39,952 nt of DNA, taken from the NCBI GenBank assembly GCA_027292775.1, contig JAPUGL010000060.1, positions 1-39,952 on the forward strand. The letters run 5' to 3'. Source of the stretch: Gammaproteobacteria bacterium (GTDB taxonomy: Bacteria; Pseudomonadota; Gammaproteobacteria; Steroidobacterales; MnTg04). Within the stretch, counting starts at the first letter, position 1, and each line of letters begins with the position of its first letter. This document shows, in pieces, positions 9,939 to 20,351 of the stretch. The position numbers and the translations under genes are program-made. The notes beneath the pieces were generated by a model. It ran no database searches and was not told the DNA's origin. It was given only the letters and a program-made list of their open reading frames with translations.

Positions 9939-12587
9939 ATGATGCGGCCGGATCCAAAACTGATTGACGCGCTGGACGCCGGTTGCCTGGTCGTCACCGC
10001 GAACCAGCGGCTGGCACGAACGCTAAGTAACGAATATGCGGTGGCGATGCGGGAGAGGGGTAAGAGCGCCTGGCACACGCCACGTATTCTTAACTGGAAT
10101 GCCTGGGTCAAAACCTGCTGGATGCGGACTCGGGGTAACGGACCTGCCGAAGTGCTACTCAGCGACGCACAGGCGGGAAGCGTCTGGGAGCAAATAATGG
10201 TCGCTGATTCCAGTATCCAGGGCGGCAGACGCCTGGCCAGTAGTGCGCGCAGGGCTTGGCAACTGATGTTGGAATGGACGATCCCCGTCGGCGAATTGGA
10301 AAAGTACGACAATCCTGACTCACAGAGCCTTGCCGGCTGGATACGCAATTATAAAAAATACCTGGCCGACAGGCGCTGGATAGACCCGTTGATGCTGGTC
10401 GATCTTATCGATTGCGATCCATCTATCGGCAATATCTGCCTGGCCGGATTCTATGAATTGAATCCACGCCAGGAGCGATTACTGGACAAATTCCGTGCGG
10501 CCGGCGTTGCTGTTTCGAGGCTCTCACGCAGGGTTGATGCATCAATGCGCGAGTTGCGAGTTTGTTCTGATCCGGAACAGGAACTGATCGCGGCCGCGTC
10601 GTGGGCGGCCGGTCGCCTGAATGAGCAAGCCGACCTCACTCTCGGTGTTATCGTTCCCAGGCTCGCACAGCAACAGGATGCAGTTGAAAGAATTTTTGCA
10701 CGGTTGCTTCAGCCCGGGAGAAATTTGCCCGGGGCCAATGGTGGGCAAGCGGTTTATCATTTATCCGTTGGCCGGCCCTCGTTGAATCAGCGCCTGATCA
10801 AAGATGCCTTGCTCGCGCTGAAACTGGTCATCACGGGTTTGGACAGCCATGAACTGAGTCGTTTCCTGCGCTCGCCGTACTTTCGCACGGGTGCCAGCCT
10901 TTGGCGACGGTCCACACTCGATGCGTGGTTCCGTTCGCGCTGGATGGAGGCCGCCAGTCCGGCCAATATCGCCTGGCAATGCGGGGACAAGGAAAATCTG
11001 AAAATTCTGCGGGAGCAGATGCAGCATCTGCAGAAACTACGGCCAAGCGGGAGCCGCGCAGACCCGGCAGATTGGGTCGGGAAGTTTTCCGACTGGCTGG
11101 GCCGGCTTGGCTGGCCCGGTGAGCGCAGTCTCAGCAGTGACGAGTACCAAGCCACCGCGCACTGGAACACGTTGCTAAATGAACTGGGCAGACTCGGCAG
11201 CGTAAGCGGTCCTCTGTCTGCCTCGGATACGCTGGAACGGCTGTTGGGTCTTGCATCGAAGACCGAATTCCAGCCAAAGGCGGTCCCTGCCGCGGTGCAG
11301 ATCATGGGCACGCTCGAAGCGGCTGGGTCCAATTTTGACGCGGTCTGGATATGCGGTCTTGATGACGCGTCGTTTCCTGCGGCAACGGAGCCGGTGCCGC
11401 TGATTCCGGTGAGCCTGCAAAAAAAGTATGGGCTTCCGAATGCGACGGCCGAGCGCGCAATCGAATTTGCGGATCGTTTGATCAACGATCTCGCGCATAG
11501 CGCGCCAGATGTAGTGTTGTCCTGGGCCAAAACAGTTGACGACGAGCCGAGACGCGCGAGCGCGCTGCTCCATGGATTGCCCGGCGATTCCGGGGAGTCG
11601 CTGGTTGCGAATGAACAGGAAAGCCAGTCGGCCAATCCCGTCGCCGTGTCCATGCTGGCTTCGGCAACTGAGTCCCTGGATGATTTCACCGGTCCACCGT
11701 TAACCGGCGTGGGCAGGCAGAAGGGCGGCAGCGGAATATTCACCCACCAGTCTCAATGTCCGTTCAGGGCGTTTGCCGTTGTTCGTCTCGCTGCGGAGGA
11801 CCTGGAAACTCCCGAACCGGGAATTTCTCCACGGCTGAAGGGCGACCTGGCGCACAAGACACTGGAATATCTGTGGCAACAATTCAAAGATCGTGATGGC
11901 CTGATGAGTTATCCCGATAATGAACTGCAATCGCTGGTCGCCGATGGTTTTGACCGTGCCTGGGAAGCCGCGAAATCGGAGACGATGCTGATCGGTGATG
12001 GAATCAGACAGCTTGAAAAAAACCGGCAACTAAAGTTGATTACCCAACTTTTCGACTACGAGAAGACTCGTACTGTAGATTTTCGCGTGGTGCAAACCGA
12101 GGAGTTAGTGGAAACCGAAGTGGGTGGACTGACGATCGGCATGAAGATCGATCGTGTCGATGAATTAGTCGGCGACGGCCGTCGCCTGATAATCGACTAC
12201 AAGACTGGCAAGGACCGGGCAACTGATTCGCTGGGCGAGCGTCCGTCCAGACCCCAATTGGCCGTTTACGCGGTCGGATACACAGAGCCACTCGCCGGGG
12301 TCTGCATAGCCCGGCTGAATGCCGATGGCTGCGATTATGACGCCATACTTGCCGATCCGGTTTTGGCGCCAAAAACGAAGGCCTACTACGGTAGTCGCCG
12401 CACCGGTGAGGAAACTGCGGACTGGGATGAACTGTTGCTCGCATGGCGGCAAAGATTGGCCGTCCTCGGCGAGGCGTTCAGGGCCGGCGATGCAAGAACG
12501 GATCCCGCGCCGCAAGCCTGCGAGTACTGTCATTTGAGCGCAGCATGTCGAATCCTGGAATACGATAGTCAAGGCGGGCGGTCATGA
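9939..12587 (+). CDS. AddB-like PD-(D/E)XK nuclease family protein (probable DNA repair protein)
   Basis: 882 aa; AddB-like C-terminal nuclease (GMKIDRVDEL...RLIIDYKTGK) with Fe-S-type cysteines (QCPFRAF ... ACEYCHLSAACRIL); 4-nt overlap with the AddA-like gene. Confidence 0.85.
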   Translation: MMRPDPKLIDALDAGCLVVTANQRLARTLSNEYAVAMRERGKSAWHTPRILNWNAWVKTCWMRTRGNGPAEVLLSDAQAGSVWEQIMVADSSIQGGRRLASSARRAWQLMLEWTIPVGELEKYDNPDSQSLAGWIRNYKKYLADRRWIDPLMLVDLIDCDPSIGNICLAGFYELNPRQERLLDKFRAAGVAVSRLSRRVDASMRELRVCSDPEQELIAAASWAAGRLNEQADLTLGVIVPRLAQQQDAVERIFARLLQPGRNLPGANGGQAVYHLSVGRPSLNQRLIKDALLALKLVITGLDSHELSRFLRSPYFRTGASLWRRSTLDAWFRSRWMEAASPANIAWQCGDKENLKILREQMQHLQKLRPSGSRADPADWVGKFSDWLGRLGWPGERSLSSDEYQATAHWNTLLNELGRLGSVSGPLSASDTLERLLGLASKTEFQPKAVPAAVQIMGTLEAAGSNFDAVWICGLDDASFPAATEPVPLIPVSLQKKYGLPNATAERAIEFADRLINDLAHSAPDVVLSWAKTVDDEPRRASALLHGLPGDSGESLVANEQESQSANPVAVSMLASATESLDDFTGPPLTGVGRQKGGSGIFTHQSQCPFRAFAVVRLAAEDLETPEPGISPRLKGDLAHKTLEYLWQQFKDRDGLMSYPDNELQSLVADGFDRAWEAAKSETMLIGDGIRQLEKNRQLKLITQLFDYEKTRTVDFRVVQTEELVETEVGGLTIGMKIDRVDELVGDGRRLIIDYKTGKDRATDSLGERPSRPQLAVYAVGYTEPLAGVCIARLNADGCDYDAILADPVLAPKTKAYYGSRRTGEETADWDELLLAWRQRLAVLGEAFRAGDARTDPAPQACEYCHLSAACRILEYDSQGGRS

Positions 12588-15500
12588 TCCGACCGGTCGA
12601 TCACGCAAGCCCCGTCGCCGATGCCGAACAGCGGCAACGCACACTGACAGCGGACCGTTCTTTTATCGTGCAGGCGCCGGCAGGCTCGGGAAAAACGGAG
12701 TTGCTGATCCAGCGGTTTCTTCGCTTGCTGGCCCGGGTCGAAAAACCGGAAGAAATACTGGCCATGACATTCACGCGGAAGGCAGCCGGCGAGATGAGAA
12801 GCAGAATCCTCGAGGCCTTGCGGGACGCTCGTGAGCAAAAGAAAGTCACCGAGGATTATGAACTCCAGAGACAGCAACTGGCGGAAGCAGTGCTGCGAAG
12901 GGATGCGGAGATGAGCTGGCGGCTTCTGGAACATCCGGCCAGGCTGCGGCTGACAACCATGGACGGCTTTAACGCGGCGATCGTCCGGCAGATGCCCCTG
13001 CTGGCCGGACCGGCCCTGTCGCTGAACATTGCAGACGACCCCGAATCCCTGTATCTGGAGGCCGCCAGGCGACAGATGAATGCTGTCGAGCAGGATGCGC
13101 AGTCGCCGGAGGCAGTTCTGCTGGCACACCTGGACAATCGTTACACCGGCGCAACCGCGTTGCTGGCCAGGATGCTGAAAGCGCGAGTCCACTGGCTGCG
13201 CAGGATCATAGAGATGAGGGTGAAAAGCAGTTTGCGCGACGGACTTGAAGGCGCGCTGGAACGCCAGGTTTATCGGCAAGTGGGTCAGCTGCGACAGGCG
13301 TTCTCCGCCGATTCAAGGAAGACCCTGGCCGAACTCATCGCCGTGGCTTTGAGAAATTCGCCGGAGCTGGCCGATCATTTCGACAGTTCCGAAGAACGGA
13401 TTGGCGACAGCGGGACACTAGAGTTCTGGCAATTCGCGGCTTTTTTGTTGCTGACCCAAAGCGGACCGCAATGGCGCAAACGGGTCAATAAATCGACCGG
13501 TTTTCCCACGGACGAAAACCGCAAGGCCGATATGGAAGACTTTCTGGACTCGCTGCGCGATGACAATGCGCTGGCGATACAGCTTGATGAAATTCGCTAT
13601 TTGCCGCGCAAGGCTTATCCGGATGAACAGTGGGACGTACTCGAAAGCCTGCTTACGGTATTGCCGGAATGCGCTGCCCAGTTACGACTGGTGTTTGCAG
13701 AGCGGGGAATGGTGGATTACGCGGAAGTCGCCCTTGCGGCCCTGAATTCCCTCGGGAGGCCGGAGCGACCGACCGACCTTGCCCTGTTTCTGGACTACAG
13801 GATTCAGCATATCCTGGTCGATGAGTTTCAGGACACCTCCTTCGAGCAGGTTCAGATGCTCAAATTGCTGACCGCCGGATGGCAGCCGGACGACGGCCGC
13901 ACCTTGTTCCTGGTCGGCGATCCCATGCAGTCGATATATCGTTTCCGCGAAGCGGAAGTCGCATTGTTCATGGAGTGCGCGCGCAACGGACTCGATGATG
14001 GCCGGATACCGTTGGAACCCGTGATTCTCAGCACCAATTTTCGCTCGCAAAAAGGTTTGGTCGAGTGGTTCAACCAGGCTTTCGGAAAAATCATGCCGCG
14101 GGAAGAAGACCTTACAGAAGCCAAAGTCAGATTCTCGGCTTCCGTGGCCGACAAGCCCGCGCTGGATGGCGACGCGGTGTCGGTACACGGCAGCCTGGGG
14201 AATGATGAGGATGCCGAGGCAACGACCGTTGCACAATTGGTATCGGCAGGGCTGAAGGCGGACCTCGATGACAGCGTTGCGATACTCGTGCGCAGCCGCT
14301 CTCACTTGCGCCGCATTCTTCCCGCGCTTCGCAAGGCAGGCTTGACATTCCGGACAGTCGATACGGAATCACTGGCAGGCCGGCCGGTGATACAGGATTT
14401 GCTGGCGCTGACCCAGGCTATCCTGCACCCCGCCAACCGTGGTGCATGGCTGGCGGTATTACGGGCGCCCTGGTGTGGCCTCTCGCTTGCTGATTTGTTT
14501 GGGTTGATGGGGGCCGACCGCCGTAAACCGGTCGCGGAACTGATGGAATCGATCGATCCGGATGACCTGAGTGCGGACGGCAGAGTGCGGCTGCAGCGTG
14601 TTCGTGGCCCGCTGTTGCAATCGCTGGCCGAGCGAGGTCGTTACCGGCTCAGGGCGACCGTGGAGAATCTGTGGCTGGCGTTGGGCGGGCCTGCCGTTCT
14701 CACCGACCCCGCCGACATCGAAAACGCGGACAGTTACTTTCGCCTGCTTGAGAAACTTGACGATTCCGGCGAACCGGCAAATCTGGCGCATATCGAAGAG
14801 AAACTGGGCGAGTTGTACGCGGCGCCGGATCCAGAGGCCGATGGCCGTCTTCAAATTATGACCATCCACAAATCAAAAGGACTGGAATTCGATACGGTGA
14901 TAATTCCGGGCATCGGCAAAAAACCTGCCGACATGGACCGGCCACTGTTACGTTGGCTTAATGTCGTAGCGGAACAGGGCGGCGACGAGGAATTGCTGAT
15001 GGCGCCGCTGAGTGCGACCGGCGACGATGGCGATCCGTTTTTCAGGTTGCTAAAAAGACTCGATGACCAGCGCGATCTGCATGAAACGGATCGCCTGTTA
15101 TATGTCGCATGCACCCGGGCAAAGAAACGCCTGCATCTGCTGGGACATGCGACTGTCTCTGCAAACAACCCGCAAGCCAGAGCCGCTAAAAAATCGTTAC
15201 TGCATCGCATGTGGCCAGTGCTCAAAGATGTTTACGGCAAGCTGCAGCCGGAGCTGGCGGCCGGGTCGGACGGCGGGTCGCGATCCACATCGTTGCCACT
15301 GATACGCCTGCCCGCCGACTGGCAATTACCGGTCCTGCCAGTGGTTAATACGGTTTCGCTAATGCCTACGGGCGGCGAAGAAAACGCTGCCGCGATCGAG
15401 TTTGATTGGGCCAAGGAGGCGGTGCGTATGATCGGCCTGGTGGTGCACGCCGAGCTTGAACTCATCGGCCGCGAAGGTCTGGATAAATGGAGCCGGGCCC

Positions 15501-15943
15501 GGGTCAGCGAAAAAAAATTACACTACAGAGCGCAATTACAGGCCCTGGGGATGCCGGAAACAGAACTGGACGCTGCGATCGACAGCGTGCAGGAATCGAT
15601 CGGCAACGTCCTAGACGATGAAAAGGCGCGATGGATACTTGGTACACACCGCGAGGCAAGTTGCGAACGGCCTGTGAGCGGATTTCTCGGAGGAGAATTA
15701 CTCAATGTGGTGCTGGACCGGACATTCATCGATGAGGACGGCAACCGCTGGATCATCGATTACAAAACCAGTCGCCACGAAGGCGGCGACCTGGACAAAT
15801 TTCTGGATATGCAGCAAGTGCGATACCAGGGGCAACTCGAACGTTACGCCAGGCTGATGAGCAATATGGAGGATCGCCCCGTTCGCGTCGGACTATATTT
15901 TCCATTGTTAAAAGGCTGGCGTGAATGGCAGCCGGACCTATAA
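12584..15943 (+). CDS. UvrD/AddA-like helicase-nuclease
   Basis: Walker A QAPAGSGKTELLIQRFLRLL, AMTFTRKAAGEMRSRI, VDEFQDTSFEQ, LVGDPMQSIYRFREAE, TIHKSKGLEFDTVI, LLYVACTRAKKRLHL, and C-terminal nuclease motif WIIDYKTSRHE. Confidence 0.93.
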   Translation: MIRPVDHASPVADAEQRQRTLTADRSFIVQAPAGSGKTELLIQRFLRLLARVEKPEEILAMTFTRKAAGEMRSRILEALRDAREQKKVTEDYELQRQQLAEAVLRRDAEMSWRLLEHPARLRLTTMDGFNAAIVRQMPLLAGPALSLNIADDPESLYLEAARRQMNAVEQDAQSPEAVLLAHLDNRYTGATALLARMLKARVHWLRRIIEMRVKSSLRDGLEGALERQVYRQVGQLRQAFSADSRKTLAELIAVALRNSPELADHFDSSEERIGDSGTLEFWQFAAFLLLTQSGPQWRKRVNKSTGFPTDENRKADMEDFLDSLRDDNALAIQLDEIRYLPRKAYPDEQWDVLESLLTVLPECAAQLRLVFAERGMVDYAEVALAALNSLGRPERPTDLALFLDYRIQHILVDEFQDTSFEQVQMLKLLTAGWQPDDGRTLFLVGDPMQSIYRFREAEVALFMECARNGLDDGRIPLEPVILSTNFRSQKGLVEWFNQAFGKIMPREEDLTEAKVRFSASVADKPALDGDAVSVHGSLGNDEDAEATTVAQLVSAGLKADLDDSVAILVRSRSHLRRILPALRKAGLTFRTVDTESLAGRPVIQDLLALTQAILHPANRGAWLAVLRAPWCGLSLADLFGLMGADRRKPVAELMESIDPDDLSADGRVRLQRVRGPLLQSLAERGRYRLRATVENLWLALGGPAVLTDPADIENADSYFRLLEKLDDSGEPANLAHIEEKLGELYAAPDPEADGRLQIMTIHKSKGLEFDTVIIPGIGKKPADMDRPLLRWLNVVAEQGGDEELLMAPLSATGDDGDPFFRLLKRLDDQRDLHETDRLLYVACTRAKKRLHLLGHATVSANNPQARAAKKSLLHRMWPVLKDVYGKLQPELAAGSDGGSRSTSLPLIRLPADWQLPVLPVVNTVSLMPTGGEENAAAIEFDWAKEAVRMIGLVVHAELELIGREGLDKWSRARVSEKKLHYRAQLQALGMPETELDAAIDSVQESIGNVLDDEKARWILGTHREASCERPVSGFLGGELLNVVLDRTFIDEDGNRWIIDYKTSRHEGGDLDKFLDMQQVRYQGQLERYARLMSNMEDRPVRVGLYFPLLKGWREWQPDL

Positions 15944-16669
15944 GGAACCGCTGAAACTCAACTGGTACGCGCCATTTTCGCGTGGCATGAAATTCAAAAT
16001 ATTTTGCAGGCGCTGGCTCATCCGGCCACGGGGTCTGATCAGGCCGGTGACTTCATAGTTACCACTGGGGTCCAGGTCCAGTGTGCCGTCGATCTCCAGC
16101 GCACCGTCAAGATCGAAAAAATCGGCAAGCAGGTTGCCGCCGTTTACGATTTTGAAATGGCCTTCGAAATCGCCGAGGGTAAGCTTGTCGGGCACATTCA
16201 TGCTGGTGTCGTTCAGGTGAATTGTTCCGGAGGCATGCTCAGGCCAGTCGCCGGCCATGGAAAGCGACTCGATACCGACAAATATGCTGGCCTGTGTCCC
16301 GAACGGCATGGCACCCAACTGAGTGAGCAACAATTCAAGGTTGGCATTCCTGGCGTGGATCCCGCCGTTGACCGACAGGCCAAACCGGCCGGATAATTGC
16401 TGGCCCGGATCGCCCGCATGGAAATCAAATTCCATCCGTCCTGCAAGCAGACCGCCGGGTTTCCATCGCCATCTGGCCCGTCCGAACTGTAACTGATCGA
16501 CAGAAAAGTTTTGCGCGGCTCCATTCCACAAGGTCCCGGAAACGCCTGTCATGATTGCCGGCGTCCCATCAAGAAACGGCGAAACGACCTGGGCGGGGAT
16601 ATTGAGGGCCAGGAAAAAAACAAAAGAAGCAACGGCAACACCCAGTAATTTTTTGGTCGATAGAATCAC
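15938..16669 (-). CDS. gspN: type II secretion system protein N
   Basis: Single N-terminal TM, then VVSPFLDGTPAIMTGVSGTLWNGAAQNFSVDQLQFGRARWRWKPGGLLAGRMEFDF; last gene of the gsp run. Confidence 0.85.
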   Translation of the reverse strand: MILSTKKLLGVAVASFVFFLALNIPAQVVSPFLDGTPAIMTGVSGTLWNGAAQNFSVDQLQFGRARWRWKPGGLLAGRMEFDFHAGDPGQQLSGRFGLSVNGGIHARNANLELLLTQLGAMPFGTQASIFVGIESLSMAGDWPEHASGTIHLNDTSMNVPDKLTLGDFEGHFKIVNGGNLLADFFDLDGALEIDGTLDLDPSGNYEVTGLIRPRGRMSQRLQNILNFMPRENGAYQLSFSGSL

Positions 16670-16691
16670 ACTGGACTGCTCAGCCTGCAGG

Positions 16692-17159
16692 CTAACGTTT
16701 GCGAAGTAAAAGACTGGAATCGACGGTGCCGTTTTCCTGACCGATTCTCAGGGATGCCGTCTGTACGCCGATGCCCTGCGATTCAAGGGACGCAAGCCAT
16801 CGTATCATTGCGTTGAAGGAGACATCGTCGAGCCGCGTGTTGATCGAGTTCTCGCCGATAGGCTGCATCGTTGCGATAACCACACCTTCACGGCGCGCGC
16901 TTTCTTGCAGCAGGATGACCAGCGACCCGCCCGAAGGCGGCTGTCGTGGAGTCAGATTCGTGGCCGATTGTCCGGCGATGGCTTTCATTTGTTCCAGTTC
17001 AGCATATTGACGGGCCACGCGCCGTTCGTTTTGTTGCAGACTGCTGTACATCGGACTGAGCGCCATGCTGATGACGAGAACCAGTAGCAGGGCTGCGGCG
17101 CCGAGCAACATGACGCGTTCGCTCTCCGATCGTTCATCAAACCATTGCGACAGCGTCAT
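16692..17159 (-). CDS. gspM: type II secretion system protein M
   Basis: MTLSQWFDERSESERVMLLGAAALLLVLVISMALSPMYSSLQQNERRVARQYAELEQMKA; GspM topology between gspL and gspN. Confidence 0.88.
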   Translation of the reverse strand: MTLSQWFDERSESERVMLLGAAALLLVLVISMALSPMYSSLQQNERRVARQYAELEQMKAIAGQSATNLTPRQPPSGGSLVILLQESARREGVVIATMQPIGENSINTRLDDVSFNAMIRWLASLESQGIGVQTASLRIGQENGTVDSSLLLRKR

Positions 17160-18364
17160 GCCTGATCCTCGTTGCGGTGAATCCGAATCCGGCCTTCGAC
17201 GCGATTTTCTTCCTGGGATGTGCTTTGTATTTCCGCGGTAAATTCAACCGCTTCGCTAACCTTGCGCTGAATATTGTCCAGCGTGGCGTAATCAGGTACG
17301 TCCAGGCGCAACTCCATGCCTTCCTCGGCAAAACTTATCGACAAAATTTTGATGCCTCGGTCGCTGGGCAACGCTGCGCTGACCAAGATCAGTGTTTCCA
17401 GGAAATATTGCGAAGCAAAGGTGGATTCGCCGCTGCCGGTGCAAGTGAGAAGTTGGTGCAACGGGTTGACGATTCTCGTTTGGCCAGGGCAAGTCGTCGT
17501 CAGAACACTGGCCATCTGTCGATCGAGCGACTGACGCACCGATTTGATCTGCTGCAGGCGCAGGACATCTCTGGCGAATACAGTCAGGAATAACGCCAAC
17601 AACAAGGAAGCTGCCAGTCGCCATGGTTTAATATTTTCGCCGAGTTGTGATCTCGGCGCAAAATTTCCTTGCAGAAAATTGATCGAGGGTCCACAAATAA
17701 CCTGACTTGCCAGCAACGGCAAGTCGGTTTCTTCGAGCAACTGTATATCGGCATGACCGGCCCGGTCTGCTATCGATTTCAGCACCGCCTTGTCACAAAA
17801 GATCCTGAAATGTTCAGCCTGCGAATCAGCGGGCAGAAATTCGATGACGTCCGCCGGCTGCAAACCGACAAGAAATGCCGTTTCCCAGCGACCGGTACGC
17901 AGGCCTACCGAGTTGTCGCCACGAACGAGCATCGTCGACTGGCCATCGCTCCAGGGCAGCCCCAGGGTTTCGGGAATGACCTCATCGGGCTCGATGCCTG
18001 CTTCTTTGAGCATTTCCAGTAGCTGCTCAAGTCTGGATTTGTCGATGACAGCAACACCGACACTGTCGTCCTCGTCTTTCCTGCTGATCGCGAAATGCTG
18101 CGTTTCCACATCGGCAATCAAATTTTCTTCGAGCGCGTAAGGGACCGCCTTCAGGGTTTTTGCGGCGCTCTTTAACGGTACCCTGGCGCTGGTAACCAGG
18201 ACATCGGCGCCAGGCACCAGCAAGATAAGGCGGTATTGCTTGGCTGCCACCGACAGCATATGCAAGTCGTCCGTCCGGACCTGGCCGAGTTGTCCGCCAC
18301 GGGAATCCATGGTTACCCACTGCGCGCCTTTATCAACCAGCCTGAATACCAGTGTGTTGCTCAT
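17156..18364 (-). CDS. gspL: type II secretion system protein L
   Basis: MSNTLVFRLVDKGAQWVTMDSRGGQLGQV...LVPGADVLVTSARVPLKSAAKTLKAVPYALEENLIADVETQHFA; GspL cytoplasmic domain. Start placed at ATG 18364 rather than the longer 18475 ORF, which would overlap gspK. Confidence 0.9.
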   Translation of the reverse strand: MSNTLVFRLVDKGAQWVTMDSRGGQLGQVRTDDLHMLSVAAKQYRLILLVPGADVLVTSARVPLKSAAKTLKAVPYALEENLIADVETQHFAISRKDEDDSVGVAVIDKSRLEQLLEMLKEAGIEPDEVIPETLGLPWSDGQSTMLVRGDNSVGLRTGRWETAFLVGLQPADVIEFLPADSQAEHFRIFCDKAVLKSIADRAGHADIQLLEETDLPLLASQVICGPSINFLQGNFAPRSQLGENIKPWRLAASLLLALFLTVFARDVLRLQQIKSVRQSLDRQMASVLTTTCPGQTRIVNPLHQLLTCTGSGESTFASQYFLETLILVSAALPSDRGIKILSISFAEEGMELRLDVPDYATLDNIQRKVSEAVEFTAEIQSTSQEENRVEGRIRIHRNEDQA

Positions 18365-18377
18365 AAAAGGCCTGTTT

Positions 18378-19313
18378 TTACTCACTGTTGAAAGTACGCA
18401 TGACAGGCATCGATTGCCCATCGTCGCGCTCAAGCAAACTGTACATGGTGAACCGGGTAGAGCCAATAGATACATCTGCGGTTACCCGAAAGAAACTGCT
18501 CGACAATTCCAGTGACTGCATGACTTCGGGTTCAACCAGGTCTGCGAATGGAGTCAGGTCAGTGAATCCCTGGTCGCCTCGTTCCCCGACAAGATTTTCG
18601 GCGACGGTGTCACTGATCTGGTCAGACAGGGAGCGCAGGACGCTGGCGCTGGCAGTGTTGATGTTGAGCGCGGTTCCATTTGGCAGGGCCGCAACATAAG
18701 GGGCGAGGATACGAAAACTTGCCGCGTCCATTTCCCCGACCGACAGCAGTTCGCTGGTGGAGGTGATCACAAGGTTCGCGGTCCGGTATGGCGGAACACG
18801 TGCCGTGTAGAAGCTGTCTTCGGCTCCGTTTGGGAAACCGGGTTCCAGATCGTGGTCGAGCCAGTCAACGGTAATTCTCGCCACCGCAGGATTCAGTTCA
18901 AGTGCTGTGAGCAGACGTTCGAATTGTTTCAGAGCGACTTCGTCGATCTGTCCACTGCCGTTGACCAGGTTGTTCAGATTAAAGCGGCCCTGCATGTCCT
19001 CGACGTATCCACGGATGGCGCCGCCTTCGATCGGCAATGTCGTAACAGCTGTCGCCCAGTCTTCGCCGGTATGATCGGTGACCGAGTCCCTGGCGTCGGT
19101 ACGGAGAATTTCGCTGGCCCAGGCTTCGGCACCAAGCGCATAGAGCAGGGCCTGGTCGGACTCGAACAAGTTTTCGCTGCGCCTGATATCCAGGCTCGTA
19201 TCCCATTGCAGGTTAACGGTGAGAATGGTAACCAGTGCGACCAGCAACAAGGCGGTCAACAATGCGACGCCTTCTTGCATGGTCTTGCCGACCATGGCCC
19301 GGCGCTTATCCAC
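18378..19313 (-). CDS. gspK: type II secretion system minor pseudopilin K
   Basis: QEGVALLTALLLVALVTILTVNLQWDTSLDIRRSENLFESDQALLYALGAEAWASEIL...GRFNLNNLV; GspK. Confidence 0.93.
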   Translation of the reverse strand: MDKRRAMVGKTMQEGVALLTALLLVALVTILTVNLQWDTSLDIRRSENLFESDQALLYALGAEAWASEILRTDARDSVTDHTGEDWATAVTTLPIEGGAIRGYVEDMQGRFNLNNLVNGSGQIDEVALKQFERLLTALELNPAVARITVDWLDHDLEPGFPNGAEDSFYTARVPPYRTANLVITSTSELLSVGEMDAASFRILAPYVAALPNGTALNINTASASVLRSLSDQISDTVAENLVGERGDQGFTDLTPFADLVEPEVMQSLELSSSFFRVTADVSIGSTRFTMYSLLERDDGQSMPVMRTFNSE

Positions 19314-19932
19314 CGCGGATCTCCAGCAAACGGCTAATCCGTCCCTGGTCCGACAATTCGAGGCTGATTTCCACCGCGAGCGGGCGAATCCAGGCAGCTA
19401 TCCGGTTGTCGCTGCCTAAAGGCGGCCAATTCTCGTGCCATTCGAGTTGCTCGTCGAGATAGCGGATGATGATCTCGTCGACATCGTCAAGAATTTCTGT
19501 CCGACGCGGCTCGGTACCCGACAATCTGTCCAGCACCTGCCAATCCAGTCGCACGAGCTGCCTGTCCTCCAGCTGGTATGCCACTCGTTGCAGCGTGCTG
19601 CGCGGGATACCCGCCGGATTGTTCCAACCACCCCGGGTCAACGTAACCAGATAGATATTTCTGGCGTCGGCGGTCAATGCCGGTTCTTTGAAATCGCCCA
19701 GTTCCGAACGAACCGGCCTGGGCTGTAGTTGTGAAAAGTCGCGGCTCAGGTAAATCATGGAAGTCTGTATTTGTTTCAGGCGATTCGCGCGCGAACGGGA
19801 CCAGTCCACCTGGTCGCTTATCGCGATAAAACCGCCAAACAACATGACCGCCATCAAGGAAAAAATCGCCAGCGCCACAAGAATTTCGATAAGCGTAAAG
19901 CCCTGCAAACGGGATTTTCCGATGCCGGTCAT
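19306..19932 (-). CDS. gspJ: type II secretion system minor pseudopilin J
   Basis: QGFTLIEILVALAIFSLMAVMLFGGF prepilin motif; GspJ position. Confidence 0.92.
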   Translation of the reverse strand: MTGIGKSRLQGFTLIEILVALAIFSLMAVMLFGGFIAISDQVDWSRSRANRLKQIQTSMIYLSRDFSQLQPRPVRSELGDFKEPALTADARNIYLVTLTRGGWNNPAGIPRSTLQRVAYQLEDRQLVRLDWQVLDRLSGTEPRRTEILDDVDEIIIRYLDEQLEWHENWPPLGSDNRIAAWIRPLAVEISLELSDQGRISRLLEIRGG

Positions 19933-20351
19933 TGCGCTTCCTCGGCGGGCTCTGCAGACCAGGGAAGAATACGCCCGCTACCGACTATGGGCGGGCCGAT
20001 AAAACCCACGATATCCGATACGACATCGTCCGGGGAGTTTTCCTTGCTGACCTCAATATCCACCCGATACAAATTGTCGACGCCTGTTTCGGATACCTTG
20101 GATCGCCAGATCCATCTTTGATCGGCATACTCCAGGTCGCCATCACTTTCCCCGATCTCCGGTACCTGTTGTTGCAGCCTCATTTCGGTCAGTTGATTAA
20201 GCGCAATCCAATGGGCGTACGTCTTTTGCTGTAATCGGTCGACGACGCCAACCGATTGCATGACAGCGTAGTAGGTCGCGCTAAGGCCAAGTGCGGTGAT
20301 TGCCATCGCGACCATAACCTCAAGCAAAGTGAAGCCGCGTTGTCGGATCAT
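19929..20351 (-). CDS. gspI: type II secretion system minor pseudopilin I
   Basis: MIRQRGFTLLEVMVAMAITALGLSATYYAVMQS; GspI. Confidence 0.92.
   Translation of the reverse strand: MIRQRGFTLLEVMVAMAITALGLSATYYAVMQSVGVVDRLQQKTYAHWIALNQLTEMRLQQQVPEIGESDGDLEYADQRWIWRSKVSETGVDNLYRVDIEVSKENSPDDVVSDIVGFIGPPIVGSGRILPWSAEPAEEAQ

Noticed and set aside
18364-18475. N-terminal extension of GspL in the supplied ORF
   Set aside because: It would overlap gspK by about 100 nt, and the conserved protein begins at MSNTLVFRLVDKG.
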